Shown here one piece after another: positions 28,179-36,661 of a DNA stretch of 64,000 nucleotides. Within the stretch, counting starts at the first letter, position 1, and each line of letters opens with the position of its first letter. The position numbers and the translations under genes were made by a program. Under the pieces are notes generated by a model. That model searched no databases, had not been told where the DNA came from, and saw only the letters and a program-made list of their open reading frames with translations. Source of the DNA: Phenylobacterium sp. Lineage in GTDB: Bacteria; Pseudomonadota; Alphaproteobacteria; Caulobacterales; Caulobacteraceae. The stretch lies in contig NZ_JACESE010000008.1 in the NCBI RefSeq assembly GCF_013911965.1, forward strand, positions 1 to 64,000, in the 5' to 3' direction.

Positions 28179-31112
28179 TCAGCTCTGCTTGTTCTTGGCC
28201 CCCGACGGCGCCGCGGCCTGCTTGGCCCCCTGATCGGCGGCCTGGCGGAACTTCTCCTTCATCTTGGAGACCCAGCCCGAGAAGGCTTCGTTGTCCGCCG
28301 TCATGCGCCCGAATTCCCCCACGCCAATGGGCCCTGCGGCCACCCCGGTCAGCGCCACGCGCAGGGCCTCGGGATTGCGGGCCTGGCCCACGAAGCCAGC
28401 GTAGCGGCCGTTCAGGCGCTCCAGGGCGGCGTCGTCGCCGGCCAGGCTGAAGGCCACGCCCGCGCGCAGCAGCTTGCTCTCCTCCTCCACCGTCAGCGCC
28501 CTCTTGTCCCGCCAACGGTCGCCGAGCGAGGCCTCGAACAGCTCGCCGGCCCTGGGCCAGTCCTTCTGCTTCCAGACGATCTCGGCGCGCAGGTCGCGGG
28601 CGTCGGCGGAATCCTCGCGCGCGAGGACTTCCAGCGCATGATCGAGACGCCCGAGATCGGCCAGGGCGCGAGATTCGATCAGCCGCCGCTCGGCGTTCAG
28701 CGCCTTGGGCAGCACGGTGGAGCGTGAGCCGTTGATCGCCACCAGGGCCTGCTCCGGCCGGCGGTCCATCAGGTAGATCAGCGCCAGATCCGTCGCCACC
28801 TGGGCCCGCGGCACGCCGTCGAGGCGGTTGTCCACCTGATAGCTGAGCAGTTCAGCGGCCTGGTTGAGCAGGTCCACATCGACGAGGCGGCGAACGAGCC
28901 GGCGCACCATCATGTCGCCGTCGGCCCCGAGCGGCGTCAGGTCCTTGAAGTCGAAGAAGAGGGCCAGAGCCTGCACCGGCTCCAGGCCGTCGGCCAGGCC
29001 GTCGAGGAAGAGGGCGCGGAACGCGGCGTTCAGGTCCGCCTGCAGGCCCAGCGCCTCAGGCAGGTCGGGCAGGCGCTGCCCCGCCGAGCGCAGCGCTTCC
29101 AGCGCTTCGCGGTAGCGGCCCTGGCTGAGATAGAGGCGGCCCAGCGCCCGGATGGTCTCCAGCTCCGTGGCGTCGCCGCGCCAACGGAAGCGCAGGCTGT
29201 CATAGGCCGCCGCCGCCTGGGTCGGCGTGATGGCGCCTTCCTCGAAGCGGATCCGTGTGGCGTGCAGCAGGGCCGGCGCGGCCAGGTGGTCCACCGGCGC
29301 GCGGGCGACCGCCTGGAAGATCTTCAGCGCCCGGCCGGTCTGGCCTTCCTTCTCGGCCAGTTCGGCCTGCAGCAGTCGGCCGGCCAGTTCCTCAAGCGCG
29401 TCGGTCTTCTCGTCCAGCGCCATGCGGATTCGGGCGCGCGCCCCGTCCATGTCGCCCATGGCGAGCGCCGCCTCGGCGTCGGCCCGGGCGAACCGGGCGC
29501 GCCACACGGCGGGAAACTGGTTGAAGGCCGAGGCGCCGGCGGCGAACTCCTTGCGCGCCTCCGGCCACTGCGCCGTCTTGGCCGCCAGGTACGAACGCCA
29601 CAGCGCCGCCGAAGGGTCGTCGGAAAGCGTCGGGGCCGAGAAGTCGGCCGCCGCCTCCTTGTAGCGCCGAGCCATGACGCGCGAGATGCCGCGAAGGCCG
29701 CGGAACTCGGCATCCCCCAGGACCTGGGGCTGGTCGCGGGCGAGGTCGTTGAGAACGCCGATGGCCTCGAACGACAGGTCGGAGCCGACCAGGAAGCGGG
29801 CCAGCGCCATACGTGCGGACGTCTGGCGGTCGGCGGGGTCGAGGCCCTCCTCGGCGGCCGCCGTGACGAGGGCGTTGTAACGCGACAGAAAGCCGCCCGA
29901 GCCCGTCTTCGGCCAGTTGTCGTAGTCGATCAGGGCCGGGCGTCCGGCCGGCTGCGGCGCGCCGACCGGCGCCTCCGCGCGGCGCATGGCGACCGACGGC
30001 GAGGACAGGGCGAGCCCGGTCGGACGGCCGATCTCGACCAGATCGCCGCTGCGGGTCAGCGTGATGTCTTCGGCGAAGGTCTCCATGGCGAGGCCCTGCG
30101 CCGACGGCAGCAGGGCCATCTGCACGAACTCGCGGCGCGACGGCAGGCCCTTGGGCGGCCCCAGGGCGGTGGCCACGACCAGCGTGTCGCCCACGACCGC
30201 ATCGGGCACCCGCACGACGCGCGTCACTCCCGAAATCGCCGCCGTCAGCGCCGCCGGCCCCCCGGCCTCGTCCCGGCGCACCTGGACCAGCGTCGGTTGG
30301 GGCTGGGCGCCGGGGCCCAGGGCGATGGTCCAGGTCGAACCCTCGCTTATCGCGAAGACGGGGGTGTCGGAGGGGCTCGCGATGCGGACCGCCGAATAGT
30401 CCGGACCGCGGAAGGCCTGCATGCTGGTGAACTGGCGCAGGCCGCGCGGCGCGCCGGAGACGTCCAGTCGGACCGGAGCGTCGAAGACGACCCAGACGGC
30501 GTTCCCGCGCCGGAAGACGGCCGCGCCCCCCGGGGCGGCCCAGGGGAAGGACAGCAGCACCTGGCTGTTGACCAGCTTCGTCTCCAGCTTGACGACGCCG
30601 GACCGCGGGGTGGGATCGGGGCGCTGCGGCTCGGCCAGGGGCGCGGGCGCGGCCGTGGCGGGCGCAGCGGCGGCCTCCGCGGCGGCGGGGGCCTCGGCCG
30701 TCTCGACCGGGGGCGCGGCGAAGACGTTGACGAAGGCCGCGCCGTCGGCCTGGCCGACCTTGGCGTCGGCGCCCTCCTCCAGGGTCAGCGCCAGTTCGAG
30801 CACGCCGCCGACGTGGCGCGCCTCGGCGCCCTTCACCCAGCGGGGCGGCGACACGCGCAGCCGCGTGAGGTCGGGATTTGCGTCGCGGCTGAAGCGCAGG
30901 GTCAGGACCTGGCCGTCCCGCCGGCTGGTCACCCGCGCCTGGCCCTTCCAGTGGAACTCGATCCGGGAGAAGTCGCGCGCCTGGGCCACCCGGACGTCCA
31001 GCGCCTGGGTCGCGGCCGCCGGCGGCGTCTGTGCGGCCAGGCCGCCCGGGGCCGCGACGGCGGCGATGCAGACGGCCGCGACGCCGCTGTGCAGGGCCCG
31101 GCGCAGGCGCAT
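28179..31112 (-). CDS. Large exported TPR-like protein at the end of the fliL-fliM operon
   Basis: 977 aa. Signal peptide ends near GGLAAQT. Residues about 35-150 form a beta-rich domain (RIEFHWKGQARVTSRRDGQVLTLRF pattern); residues 400-960 are helical repeats of TPR type (ARIRMALDEK, LGRLYLSQGRYREALEALRSA, LALIYLMDRRPEQALVAIN). It starts 4 bases after the MotE-like gene, so it is the last gene of the fliL operon. I recognise no named family; a large periplasmic TPR protein in a flagellar operon suggests a motor or cell-envelope assembly role. This is inference from position. Confidence 0.75.
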   Translation of the reverse strand: MRLRRALHSGVAAVCIAAVAAPGGLAAQTPPAAATQALDVRVAQARDFSRIEFHWKGQARVTSRRDGQVLTLRFSRDANPDLTRLRVSPPRWVKGAEARHVGGVLELALTLEEGADAKVGQADGAAFVNVFAAPPVETAEAPAAAEAAAAPATAAPAPLAEPQRPDPTPRSGVVKLETKLVNSQVLLSFPWAAPGGAAVFRRGNAVWVVFDAPVRLDVSGAPRGLRQFTSMQAFRGPDYSAVRIASPSDTPVFAISEGSTWTIALGPGAQPQPTLVQVRRDEAGGPAALTAAISGVTRVVRVPDAVVGDTLVVATALGPPKGLPSRREFVQMALLPSAQGLAMETFAEDITLTRSGDLVEIGRPTGLALSSPSVAMRRAEAPVGAPQPAGRPALIDYDNWPKTGSGGFLSRYNALVTAAAEEGLDPADRQTSARMALARFLVGSDLSFEAIGVLNDLARDQPQVLGDAEFRGLRGISRVMARRYKEAAADFSAPTLSDDPSAALWRSYLAAKTAQWPEARKEFAAGASAFNQFPAVWRARFARADAEAALAMGDMDGARARIRMALDEKTDALEELAGRLLQAELAEKEGQTGRALKIFQAVARAPVDHLAAPALLHATRIRFEEGAITPTQAAAAYDSLRFRWRGDATELETIRALGRLYLSQGRYREALEALRSAGQRLPDLPEALGLQADLNAAFRALFLDGLADGLEPVQALALFFDFKDLTPLGADGDMMVRRLVRRLVDVDLLNQAAELLSYQVDNRLDGVPRAQVATDLALIYLMDRRPEQALVAINGSRSTVLPKALNAERRLIESRALADLGRLDHALEVLAREDSADARDLRAEIVWKQKDWPRAGELFEASLGDRWRDKRALTVEEESKLLRAGVAFSLAGDDAALERLNGRYAGFVGQARNPEALRVALTGVAAGPIGVGEFGRMTADNEAFSGWVSKMKEKFRQAADQGAKQAAAPSGAKNKQS

Positions 31113-31116
31113 GACC

Positions 31117-31914
31117 TTAGGCGCCCGCCTTGGCCGGCGGAGCGGCCGCCTTGGCCGGGGGCGCGGCGGCCTGGGCGGCCGCGGCCTCGGTCTTGGCGAG
31201 CGCGTCGCCGAGGGCGCGGGCCTCGGCGAACCGCTTGGCGAGGCTCTCGGTCAGCTTCTTGGCTTCCACGGGCGGCATGGCCGCCAGCACCGCCGAGAGG
31301 GAGCGCTCCTTCATCTTCGAGGCGATCGGCAGGCGGACGGCGTCGTCCAGCACCACCATCCGGGCCGCCGCGTCCTTGGGCTTCATGCCCTCGAACACCT
31401 TGACCATACGGGCCACCTCGGCGTCCTCGCGCTCGGCCGCCTCGCCCATCAGGCCCTCGATCTGGGCCTTGAGATCGTTCAGCGCCTTCACCTTGGCGTC
31501 GAGCTTGGTCTCGGCCGCCGCCATCAGGGCGAGCTGGGTGTCCAGCGACGCCTCGCGCTGGTCCAGCTGGCCACGCCGCTCGCCGAGGCTTTGCAGCACC
31601 TGCAGTTCGGCCGGCGAGAGCCCCGCCTCCTTGGCCAGTTCCGCCGCCGTCGGGGCGCAGACCTGGGCCGGCTTCGGGATCGTCGTCTTCGCGGCGGCGT
31701 CGGCCGCTTCGCCGGTGGGAGCCGTCTCCCCCTCGGCGGCGGCTTCCGGCTTGTCGGGCTCACCCTCACCGCCCTTGCCGACGGCCTCTTCGGCGAAGGC
31801 TCGCGCGCCGGAGACCAGTTCGGGCAGGGCCTGGGCGCCCGAGAGCGCGTTCACGGCCAGGACGCCGCCCATGGCGACGCCGACGATGGGCAGGATGCGG
31901 GGCACGGACTTCAC
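31117..31914 (-). CDS. MotE-like flagellar protein with MgtE-N-like domain
   Basis: 265 aa. An N-terminal hydrophobic anchor (RILPIVGVAMGGVLAVNAL) is followed by an acidic low-complexity region, a coiled coil (residues about 125-185, many L, Q, E and R), and a C-terminal domain MVKVFEGMKPKDAAARMVVLDDAVRLPIASKMKERSLSAVLAAM, the MgtE-N-type motif seen in MotE and FliG-like proteins. MotE in rhizobia is a periplasmic chaperone for the motor protein MotC. It overlaps the preceding gene in an ATGA, and the tail is alanine/proline-rich. Confidence 0.75.
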   Translation of the reverse strand: MKSVPRILPIVGVAMGGVLAVNALSGAQALPELVSGARAFAEEAVGKGGEGEPDKPEAAAEGETAPTGEAADAAAKTTIPKPAQVCAPTAAELAKEAGLSPAELQVLQSLGERRGQLDQREASLDTQLALMAAAETKLDAKVKALNDLKAQIEGLMGEAAEREDAEVARMVKVFEGMKPKDAAARMVVLDDAVRLPIASKMKERSLSAVLAAMPPVEAKKLTESLAKRFAEARALGDALAKTEAAAAQAAAPPAKAAAPPAKAGA

Positions 31915-32408
31915 CGGCGATCTCCACGCAGGACGCCCGGCGTCGGACGCTCGGGCTCGTCGAAAAGGTCTTCGTCAAAGGCGCGGCCCATGCGGCTGGC
32001 GGGCCGGGGCCGTGCGGGTTCGGCGCGGGGCCGGGCCGGACGCAGCTCGTGCGCGCCCGACAGCAGCGCGCCGAGGCGCCGCTCGGCGGCGCGCTCGGCC
32101 TCGTCGGGGTCTTCGTCCCGCAGCGCCGGACCGTCCTTCAGTTGCCGGTCCAGACGCTGGCTGAGCTGGCGCGCCTTCTCGATCCGGTCGCTGAGGGTCT
32201 CGGCGGCCTCGTCGGTGGCCGCCCGCAGGTCGGCCAGGCCCTGCTCGGCGCGGCGGGCCGCGGCGTCCAGTTCGGCCACAGCCTGGGCGAAGCCCTCATG
32301 GCTGTCGCGCAGGGCCTTCAGCCGGCGGTTCAGGCGCCAGCCCATGAAGAGGGCCGCGGCCAGCAGCACGGCCAGCAGCAGGTTCATGGCGATCGCGATC
32401 AGGCTCAT
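31911..32408 (-). CDS. DUF6468 bitopic protein, possible PflI-like flagellar positioning factor
   Basis: 165 aa. One N-terminal membrane helix (residues about 4-22) is followed by a coiled coil of about 80 residues and an arginine/proline-rich tail. Both ends overlap neighbours in ATGA, so it is translationally coupled between fliM and the MotE-like gene. In Caulobacter the fliL/fliM region encodes PflI, a bitopic proline-rich protein that affects flagellar placement; this may be its counterpart, but that match is from memory and not proven by the sequence. Confidence 0.65.
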   Translation of the reverse strand: MSLIAIAMNLLLAVLLAAALFMGWRLNRRLKALRDSHEGFAQAVAELDAAARRAEQGLADLRAATDEAAETLSDRIEKARQLSQRLDRQLKDGPALRDEDPDEAERAAERRLGALLSGAHELRPARPRAEPARPRPASRMGRAFDEDLFDEPERPTPGVLRGDRR

Positions 32409-33466
32409 CGGATCCTCTGCACGGCTTTGCGGGCCTGGGGCGACAGGGGCGCCTCGACGCGAACGGCGATGTTGTGGTTGCGGCGTCCCATGTGACCGCG
32501 GGTGAGTGGGATGGCGCCGGCGCGAAGCTCCACCGGGCTTTCCGGCGTCGCATTGAGCGTGATGGTGTCGCCCACCTGAAGGTCGAGCAGCCTCTGCAGC
32601 GGAATCTGCATCTCGTCGAGCACGGCGCGGACCTCCATCTGCGTGGTCCAGAGCTCCGTGGCCAGGTGGCCTTCCCAGATGTTGTCGCGGCCAAACTTCT
32701 CGCCCATGAACTGCTGCAGCAGCATCTTCCGGATGGGCTCGAGCGTGGCGTAAGGCAGCAGCAGTTCGATGCGCCCGCCGCGATCCTCCATGTCGATGCG
32801 CAGCTTCACCAGGATGGCGGCGTTGGCCGGCCGGGCGATGGCGGCGAAGCGCGGATTGGTCTCCAGCCGGTCGAGGGTGAAGGAGACCGGGGTCAGGGGC
32901 TCGAAGGCGGCGCGGGCGTCGGCCAGCACCACCTCGACCATCCGCTGCACCAGCACGCGCTCGATGGTGGTGTAGGGCCGGCCCTCGATGCGCATGGCCG
33001 CGGTGCCGCGGCGGCCGCCGAGCAGCACGTCGACGATGGAGTAGATCAGGTTCGAATCGACCGTCAGCAGGCCGTAGTTCTCCAGCTCCTCGGCCTTGAA
33101 GACCGCCAGGATGGCCGGCAGCGGGATCGAGTTCAGATAGTCCCCGAAACGGATCGAGGAGATGTTGTCGAGGCTGACCTCGACATTGTCCGAGGTGAAG
33201 TTGCGCAAGGACGTCGTCATCAGCCGCACCAGGCGGTCGAAGACGATCTCGAGCATGGGCAGGCGCTCGTAGGAGACCAGCGCCGAATTGATGATGGCGC
33301 GGATGCCCGTCCGCTCCGACGACTCGTCGTCGGACAGATCGAAGCCCAGCAGGCTGTCGATCTCGTCCTGGTTGAGGATGCGCTCGGAACCGGCGAAGGG
33401 ATCGGGCTCGCCGCCGCCGGCGCCCCAGGCCGCGTTGTCGTCCTGCATGTCGGAATCGTCTGCCAT
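32405..33466 (-). CDS. fliM: Flagellar motor switch protein FliM
   Basis: 353 aa from the ATG at 33466 (a TTG four codons upstream is possible). The N-terminal ERILNQDEIDSLLGFD is the CheY-P binding segment. The middle CheC-like domain (SVDVLLGGRRGTAAMRIEGRPYTTIERVLVQRMVEVVL) and the C-terminal SpoA domain (LLDLQVGDTITL, GHMGRRNHNIAVRV) are complete. FliM links FliG and FliN in the C ring and reverses rotation when CheY-P binds. Between fliL and the DUF6468 gene. Confidence 0.97.
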   Translation of the reverse strand: MADDSDMQDDNAAWGAGGGEPDPFAGSERILNQDEIDSLLGFDLSDDESSERTGIRAIINSALVSYERLPMLEIVFDRLVRLMTTSLRNFTSDNVEVSLDNISSIRFGDYLNSIPLPAILAVFKAEELENYGLLTVDSNLIYSIVDVLLGGRRGTAAMRIEGRPYTTIERVLVQRMVEVVLADARAAFEPLTPVSFTLDRLETNPRFAAIARPANAAILVKLRIDMEDRGGRIELLLPYATLEPIRKMLLQQFMGEKFGRDNIWEGHLATELWTTQMEVRAVLDEMQIPLQRLLDLQVGDTITLNATPESPVELRAGAIPLTRGHMGRRNHNIAVRVEAPLSPQARKAVQRIR

Positions 33467-33497
33467 GGCGAAAGCCAACCGACCGCGCGGGCGCGGA

Positions 33498-34121
33498 TCA
33501 GTTGATCAGCATCTCCTCGATCAGCACCGCGTTCACCTTGGCCGGGGCGATCACCAGGTTCACCCGGCGCAGGATCTCCATGCGCAGCTGGTAGCTGCCC
33601 TGGCTGCCCGACAGGTCCTCGGGCCGCAGTTCGCGCAGGAAGGTCTGGAACATGTCCTGCAGCCGCGGGAGGTTCGGATCGAGCTCATGGGTCACCGAGT
33701 CGTCGGGCAGTTCCAGGGTGAGTTTGAGCTTCAGGAAGGTCGCCTTGCCGTCGGCCGTCTGCATGTTCACGACGATGTCGGGCAGGGTGTAGAAGACGAC
33801 GCCGTCGGGGCCCGCGCGGATCACGGCCGGGCTCTCGCCGCCCTCGCCCTCGCCGCCGTGGTCGCCCTTCTCGCCCTTCTTCTCCTTCTTTTCCTTGCCC
33901 TTTTCGGCCTTCTCGCCGTGAGCCGCCTCGCCCTCGGCGGCCGGCTTGGGCTTGAGGAACATGAAGGCCGCCGCGCCGCCCCCGCCCAGCACCACGAGCG
34001 CGCCGGCGCCGGCGATGATCAGCATCTTCAGCGGCAGCTTTTTCTTGCCGGGCGCGCCTTCGCCGTCCTCGCCGGCTTCGGCGCCATCCTCCGGAGCTTC
34101 CTTGACCTTGTCCTTGGCCAC
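33498..34121 (-). CDS. fliL: Flagellar basal body-associated protein FliL
   Basis: 207 aa from a GTG start behind AAGGAA. A charged cytoplasmic N-terminus precedes one membrane helix (residues about 32-53: MLIIAGAGALVVLGGGGAAAFMFL), a glutamate/lysine-rich linker, and the periplasmic FliL domain (VFYTLPDIVVNMQTADGKATFLKLKLTLEL and a C-terminal RRVNLVIAPAKVNAVLIEEMLIN). FliL stabilises stators in the motor. First gene of a five-gene operon ending with the TPR protein. A cluster of TTAA motifs (34169, 34192, 34240, 34249) lies upstream. Confidence 0.95.
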   Translation of the reverse strand: MAKDKVKEAPEDGAEAGEDGEGAPGKKKLPLKMLIIAGAGALVVLGGGGAAAFMFLKPKPAAEGEAAHGEKAEKGKEKKEKKGEKGDHGGEGEGGESPAVIRAGPDGVVFYTLPDIVVNMQTADGKATFLKLKLTLELPDDSVTHELDPNLPRLQDMFQTFLRELRPEDLSGSQGSYQLRMEILRRVNLVIAPAKVNAVLIEEMLIN

Positions 34122-34279
34122 GCGCGCGGTTCCTTAGATTCTAGACCCTCAGCCATCGCGCATCGAGGTTAAGGATAGGTTTTTACACTCCTTAACAGGG
34201 GCTCGAACCTGCCCGGCAGAAGGCGCCGCCGGCGCAAAATTAACCTTCTTAACTCCTGATTTTCATTGGGTTTTCGACT

Positions 34280-34295
34280 TGGCCCGCTCCTTGCA
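34280..34295 (+). promoter_or_regulatory. Sigma-54 promoter upstream of flgF
   Basis: TGGCCCGCTCCTTGCA matches the sigma-54 consensus TGGCACG-N4-TTGCW at all positions but one, with GG (-24) and GC (-12) ten bases apart. It lies 44 bases before the flgF start codon, placing transcription start near 34307. In Caulobacter late flagellar operons including those for rod and hook proteins are driven by sigma-54 with FlbD; the FlbD site was not identified here. Confidence 0.85.
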
Positions 34296-34339
34296 GGCCA
34301 CTGGGCGCGCAATCGTGTCGCAGGCAAGAGGAGGCGCTC

Positions 34340-35077
34340 ATGGACAATGCGGTTTACGTCGGTCTGTCGCGCCAGATGATCCTGCGCCGCGAGCTCGACA
34401 TCATCGCCAACAACGTCGCCAACGCCGATACGGTGGGCTTCAAGGTCGAGAGCCTGATGGCCCGCACCGAGCCGGCCGCGCCGGCCGAGACCTTGGGCGC
34501 GCCCAAGCCGGTCAAGTTCGTGCTGGACGCCGGGGTGGCCCGCGACTTCGGCCAGGGCGCCCTTTTCACGACGGGTTCGGACCTCGACCTCGGCATCGAG
34601 GGCGACGGCTTCTTCGAGGTGACCACCGAGGAAGGCGCCCGCTACACCCGCGACGGCCGTTTCCGGCTGGACGAACTCGGCCGCATCGTCACCCAGGCCG
34701 GCGACCCGGTCTCCGGCGACGGCGGCGGCGAGATCATCGTCAACCCGCAGGACGGCGCGGTCACCATCGCCGCCGACGGCACGGTCAGCCAGGGCGAGAA
34801 CGCGATCGGCAAGATCGCCGTCATGCGCTTCGACGACCTGTCCGTCCTGGAGAAGGCCGGCGACAACCTGCTGCGCAACGTCTCCAACCTGCAGCCGGAG
34901 GCCGCCCCGGACGTGCGCGTCCGCCAGGGCATGCTGGAAGGCTCCAACGTCAAACCCATCCTGGAGATCACCCGCCTGATCGAGGTGACCCGCGCCTATG
35001 AGAGCGTGACCCGGATGATGGAATCCACCGCCGACCTGTCCCGCCGCGCCGTCGAGCGCATGGGTCGCGCGAACTAA
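34340..35077 (+). CDS. flgF: Flagellar distal/proximal rod protein FlgF
   Basis: 245 aa. Opening MDNAVYVGLSRQMILRRELDIIANNVANADTVGFK is the rod/hook family N-terminal motif, with the usual central domain (GDGFFEVTTEEGARYTRDGRFRLDELG) and the C-terminal YESVTRMMESTADLSRRAVERMGR helix. FlgF joins FlgB/C to FlgG in the rod. The RBS GAGGAGG is strong. First gene of flgFGAH, under a sigma-54 promoter. Confidence 0.97.
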   Translation: MDNAVYVGLSRQMILRRELDIIANNVANADTVGFKVESLMARTEPAAPAETLGAPKPVKFVLDAGVARDFGQGALFTTGSDLDLGIEGDGFFEVTTEEGARYTRDGRFRLDELGRIVTQAGDPVSGDGGGEIIVNPQDGAVTIAADGTVSQGENAIGKIAVMRFDDLSVLEKAGDNLLRNVSNLQPEAAPDVRVRQGMLEGSNVKPILEITRLIEVTRAYESVTRMMESTADLSRRAVERMGRAN

Positions 35078-35092
35078 GGAAAGAGTAGAACG

Positions 35093-35881
35093 ATGCAGGC
35101 GCTCCGCACCGCAGCGACGGGCATGTCGGCCCAGCAGCTGAACGTCGAGGTCATCTCGAACAACATCGCCAACATGAACACGGTGGGCTTCAAGAAGCAG
35201 CGGGCCGAGTTCCAGGACCTGCTCTACCACACCATCGAACGGGCCGGCGCGCAGTCGTCCGAGCAGGGCACCATCGTGCCGGCCGGGGTGCAGATCGGCG
35301 GCGGCGTGAAGGCCGGGTCGGTCTATCGCATCACCGAACAGGGCGCGGTGACCAATACCGGCAACCCCTACGACCTGGCCATCGAAGGGCGCGGCTTCTT
35401 CCAGGTGCTCATGCCTTCGGGCGAGACCGCCTACACCCGCGCCGGCAACTTCTCTCTGAACGCCGACGGCCAGCTGGTCACGGAGGACGGCTACGAGATC
35501 CAGCCGGCCATTGCGGTGCCGAACGACGCCACCTCGATCGCGGTGTCCAAGAGCGGGCAGGTGCAGGCGATCCGCGCCGGCCAGACCGAAGCCGAGGTCG
35601 TGGGCCAGATCGAACTGGCCACCTTCGTCAACGACGCCGGCCTGGAAGCCATCGGCGACAACCTGCTGATGGAGACCGCGGCCTCCGGCCCGGCCAATGT
35701 CGGCGCGCCCGGCGCCGACGGCTTCGGGACCCTGCTGCAGGGCTATACCGAGGCCTCCAACGTGGATGCGGTGACCGAGATCACGGCCCTGATCGTGGCC
35801 CAGCGGGCCTATGAGATGAACTCCAAGGTGATCTCCGCCGCCGACGAGATGCTGCAGGCCGCCAATGCGGTGAAGTCGTAA
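35093..35881 (+). CDS. flgG: Flagellar distal rod protein FlgG
   Basis: 262 aa, the standard length. The start QALRTAATGMSAQQLNVEVISNNIANMNTVGFKKQR and the LIVAQRAYEMNSKVISAADEMLQAAN end are classical FlgG. It forms the distal rod through the peptidoglycan and outer membrane. Starts 15 bases after flgF with an AAAGAG RBS. Exported by the flagellar type III system encoded elsewhere in this window. Confidence 0.98.
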   Translation: MQALRTAATGMSAQQLNVEVISNNIANMNTVGFKKQRAEFQDLLYHTIERAGAQSSEQGTIVPAGVQIGGGVKAGSVYRITEQGAVTNTGNPYDLAIEGRGFFQVLMPSGETAYTRAGNFSLNADGQLVTEDGYEIQPAIAVPNDATSIAVSKSGQVQAIRAGQTEAEVVGQIELATFVNDAGLEAIGDNLLMETAASGPANVGAPGADGFGTLLQGYTEASNVDAVTEITALIVAQRAYEMNSKVISAADEMLQAANAVKS

Positions 35882-35882
35882 G

Positions 35883-36635
35883 ATGAAGACCCGCCTCCTC
35901 TGCGGCGCCGCCGCGCTTCTCCTGACGCTCGCGGGCGCCGCCCAGGCCGGCCAGGCCGTGACCCTGAGGGCCGAAACCCTCGACGCCGACGGCGTCGTCA
36001 CCCTCGGCGACCTGTTCGACGGAGCCGGATCCGCCGCCGAGGTCCGCGTGGCGGCCAAGCCCGGCCTCAGCATCGTCCTGGACGCCGGCGCCGTGCAGCA
36101 GGTCGCCCGCCGCGCCGGCCTCGACTGGGCCAATGCGCAAGGCATCCGCCGGATCGTCGTCCGCTCGGGCGCGAGCGGCGGCGGTTCGGCCGCCCCGGCC
36201 CAGCGCGGCAATGTGGACGTGCTGACCTACGCCCGCAGCCTGTCGTCCGGCGAGATCGTCCAGCCGGAAGACCTGATCTGGGCCAAGCTCGCCGTCGCGC
36301 CGGCCGACGCCCCCGACGATGCGGCCGAGATCATCGGCCTGGAGGCCCGGCGGCCGCTGCGCGCCGGCTCCGCCGTCTCCGCGCGCGACGTCTCCGCGCC
36401 CCAGGTGATCGCCTCGGGCGACCTCATCACCCTGACCTACGAGGCCGACGGCATGGTGCTGACCGTCAAGGCCAAGGCCAAGGGCCGCGCCACGGTCGGC
36501 GAGGCCTTCGAGGCGGAGAACCTGACCTCCAGACGCACCGTGCTCGCCGTCGCCGTTGGGCCCGGCCAGGCGGCCGTCGGCCCCGCCGCCGATCTCCTCA
36601 TGGCCAGCCCGGCCCTCCGCTACGCCCAGCGCTGA
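35883..36635 (+). CDS. flgA: Flagellar P-ring chaperone FlgA
   Basis: 250 aa with a signal peptide ending near GAAQAG. It contains an SAF-like domain (VDVLTYARSLSSGEIVQPEDLIWAKLAV) and the C-terminal GDLITLTYEADGMVLTVKAKAKGRATVGEAFEAENLTSRRTVLAVAVG, typical of FlgA. FlgA is a periplasmic chaperone for P-ring protein FlgI (not in this window). It begins one base after the flgG stop and ends 26 bases before flgH. Confidence 0.93.
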   Translation: MKTRLLCGAAALLLTLAGAAQAGQAVTLRAETLDADGVVTLGDLFDGAGSAAEVRVAAKPGLSIVLDAGAVQQVARRAGLDWANAQGIRRIVVRSGASGGGSAAPAQRGNVDVLTYARSLSSGEIVQPEDLIWAKLAVAPADAPDDAAEIIGLEARRPLRAGSAVSARDVSAPQVIASGDLITLTYEADGMVLTVKAKAKGRATVGEAFEAENLTSRRTVLAVAVGPGQAAVGPAADLLMASPALRYAQR

Positions 36636-36661
36636 TCCGAATCCCTCAGAGGCCCTCGCCC

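Noticed and set aside
34169-34252. TTAA motifs upstream of fliL as a full CtrA box
   Set aside because: The spacings are 19, 44 and 5 bases between motifs, not 7. Kept only as a weak hint in a finding.
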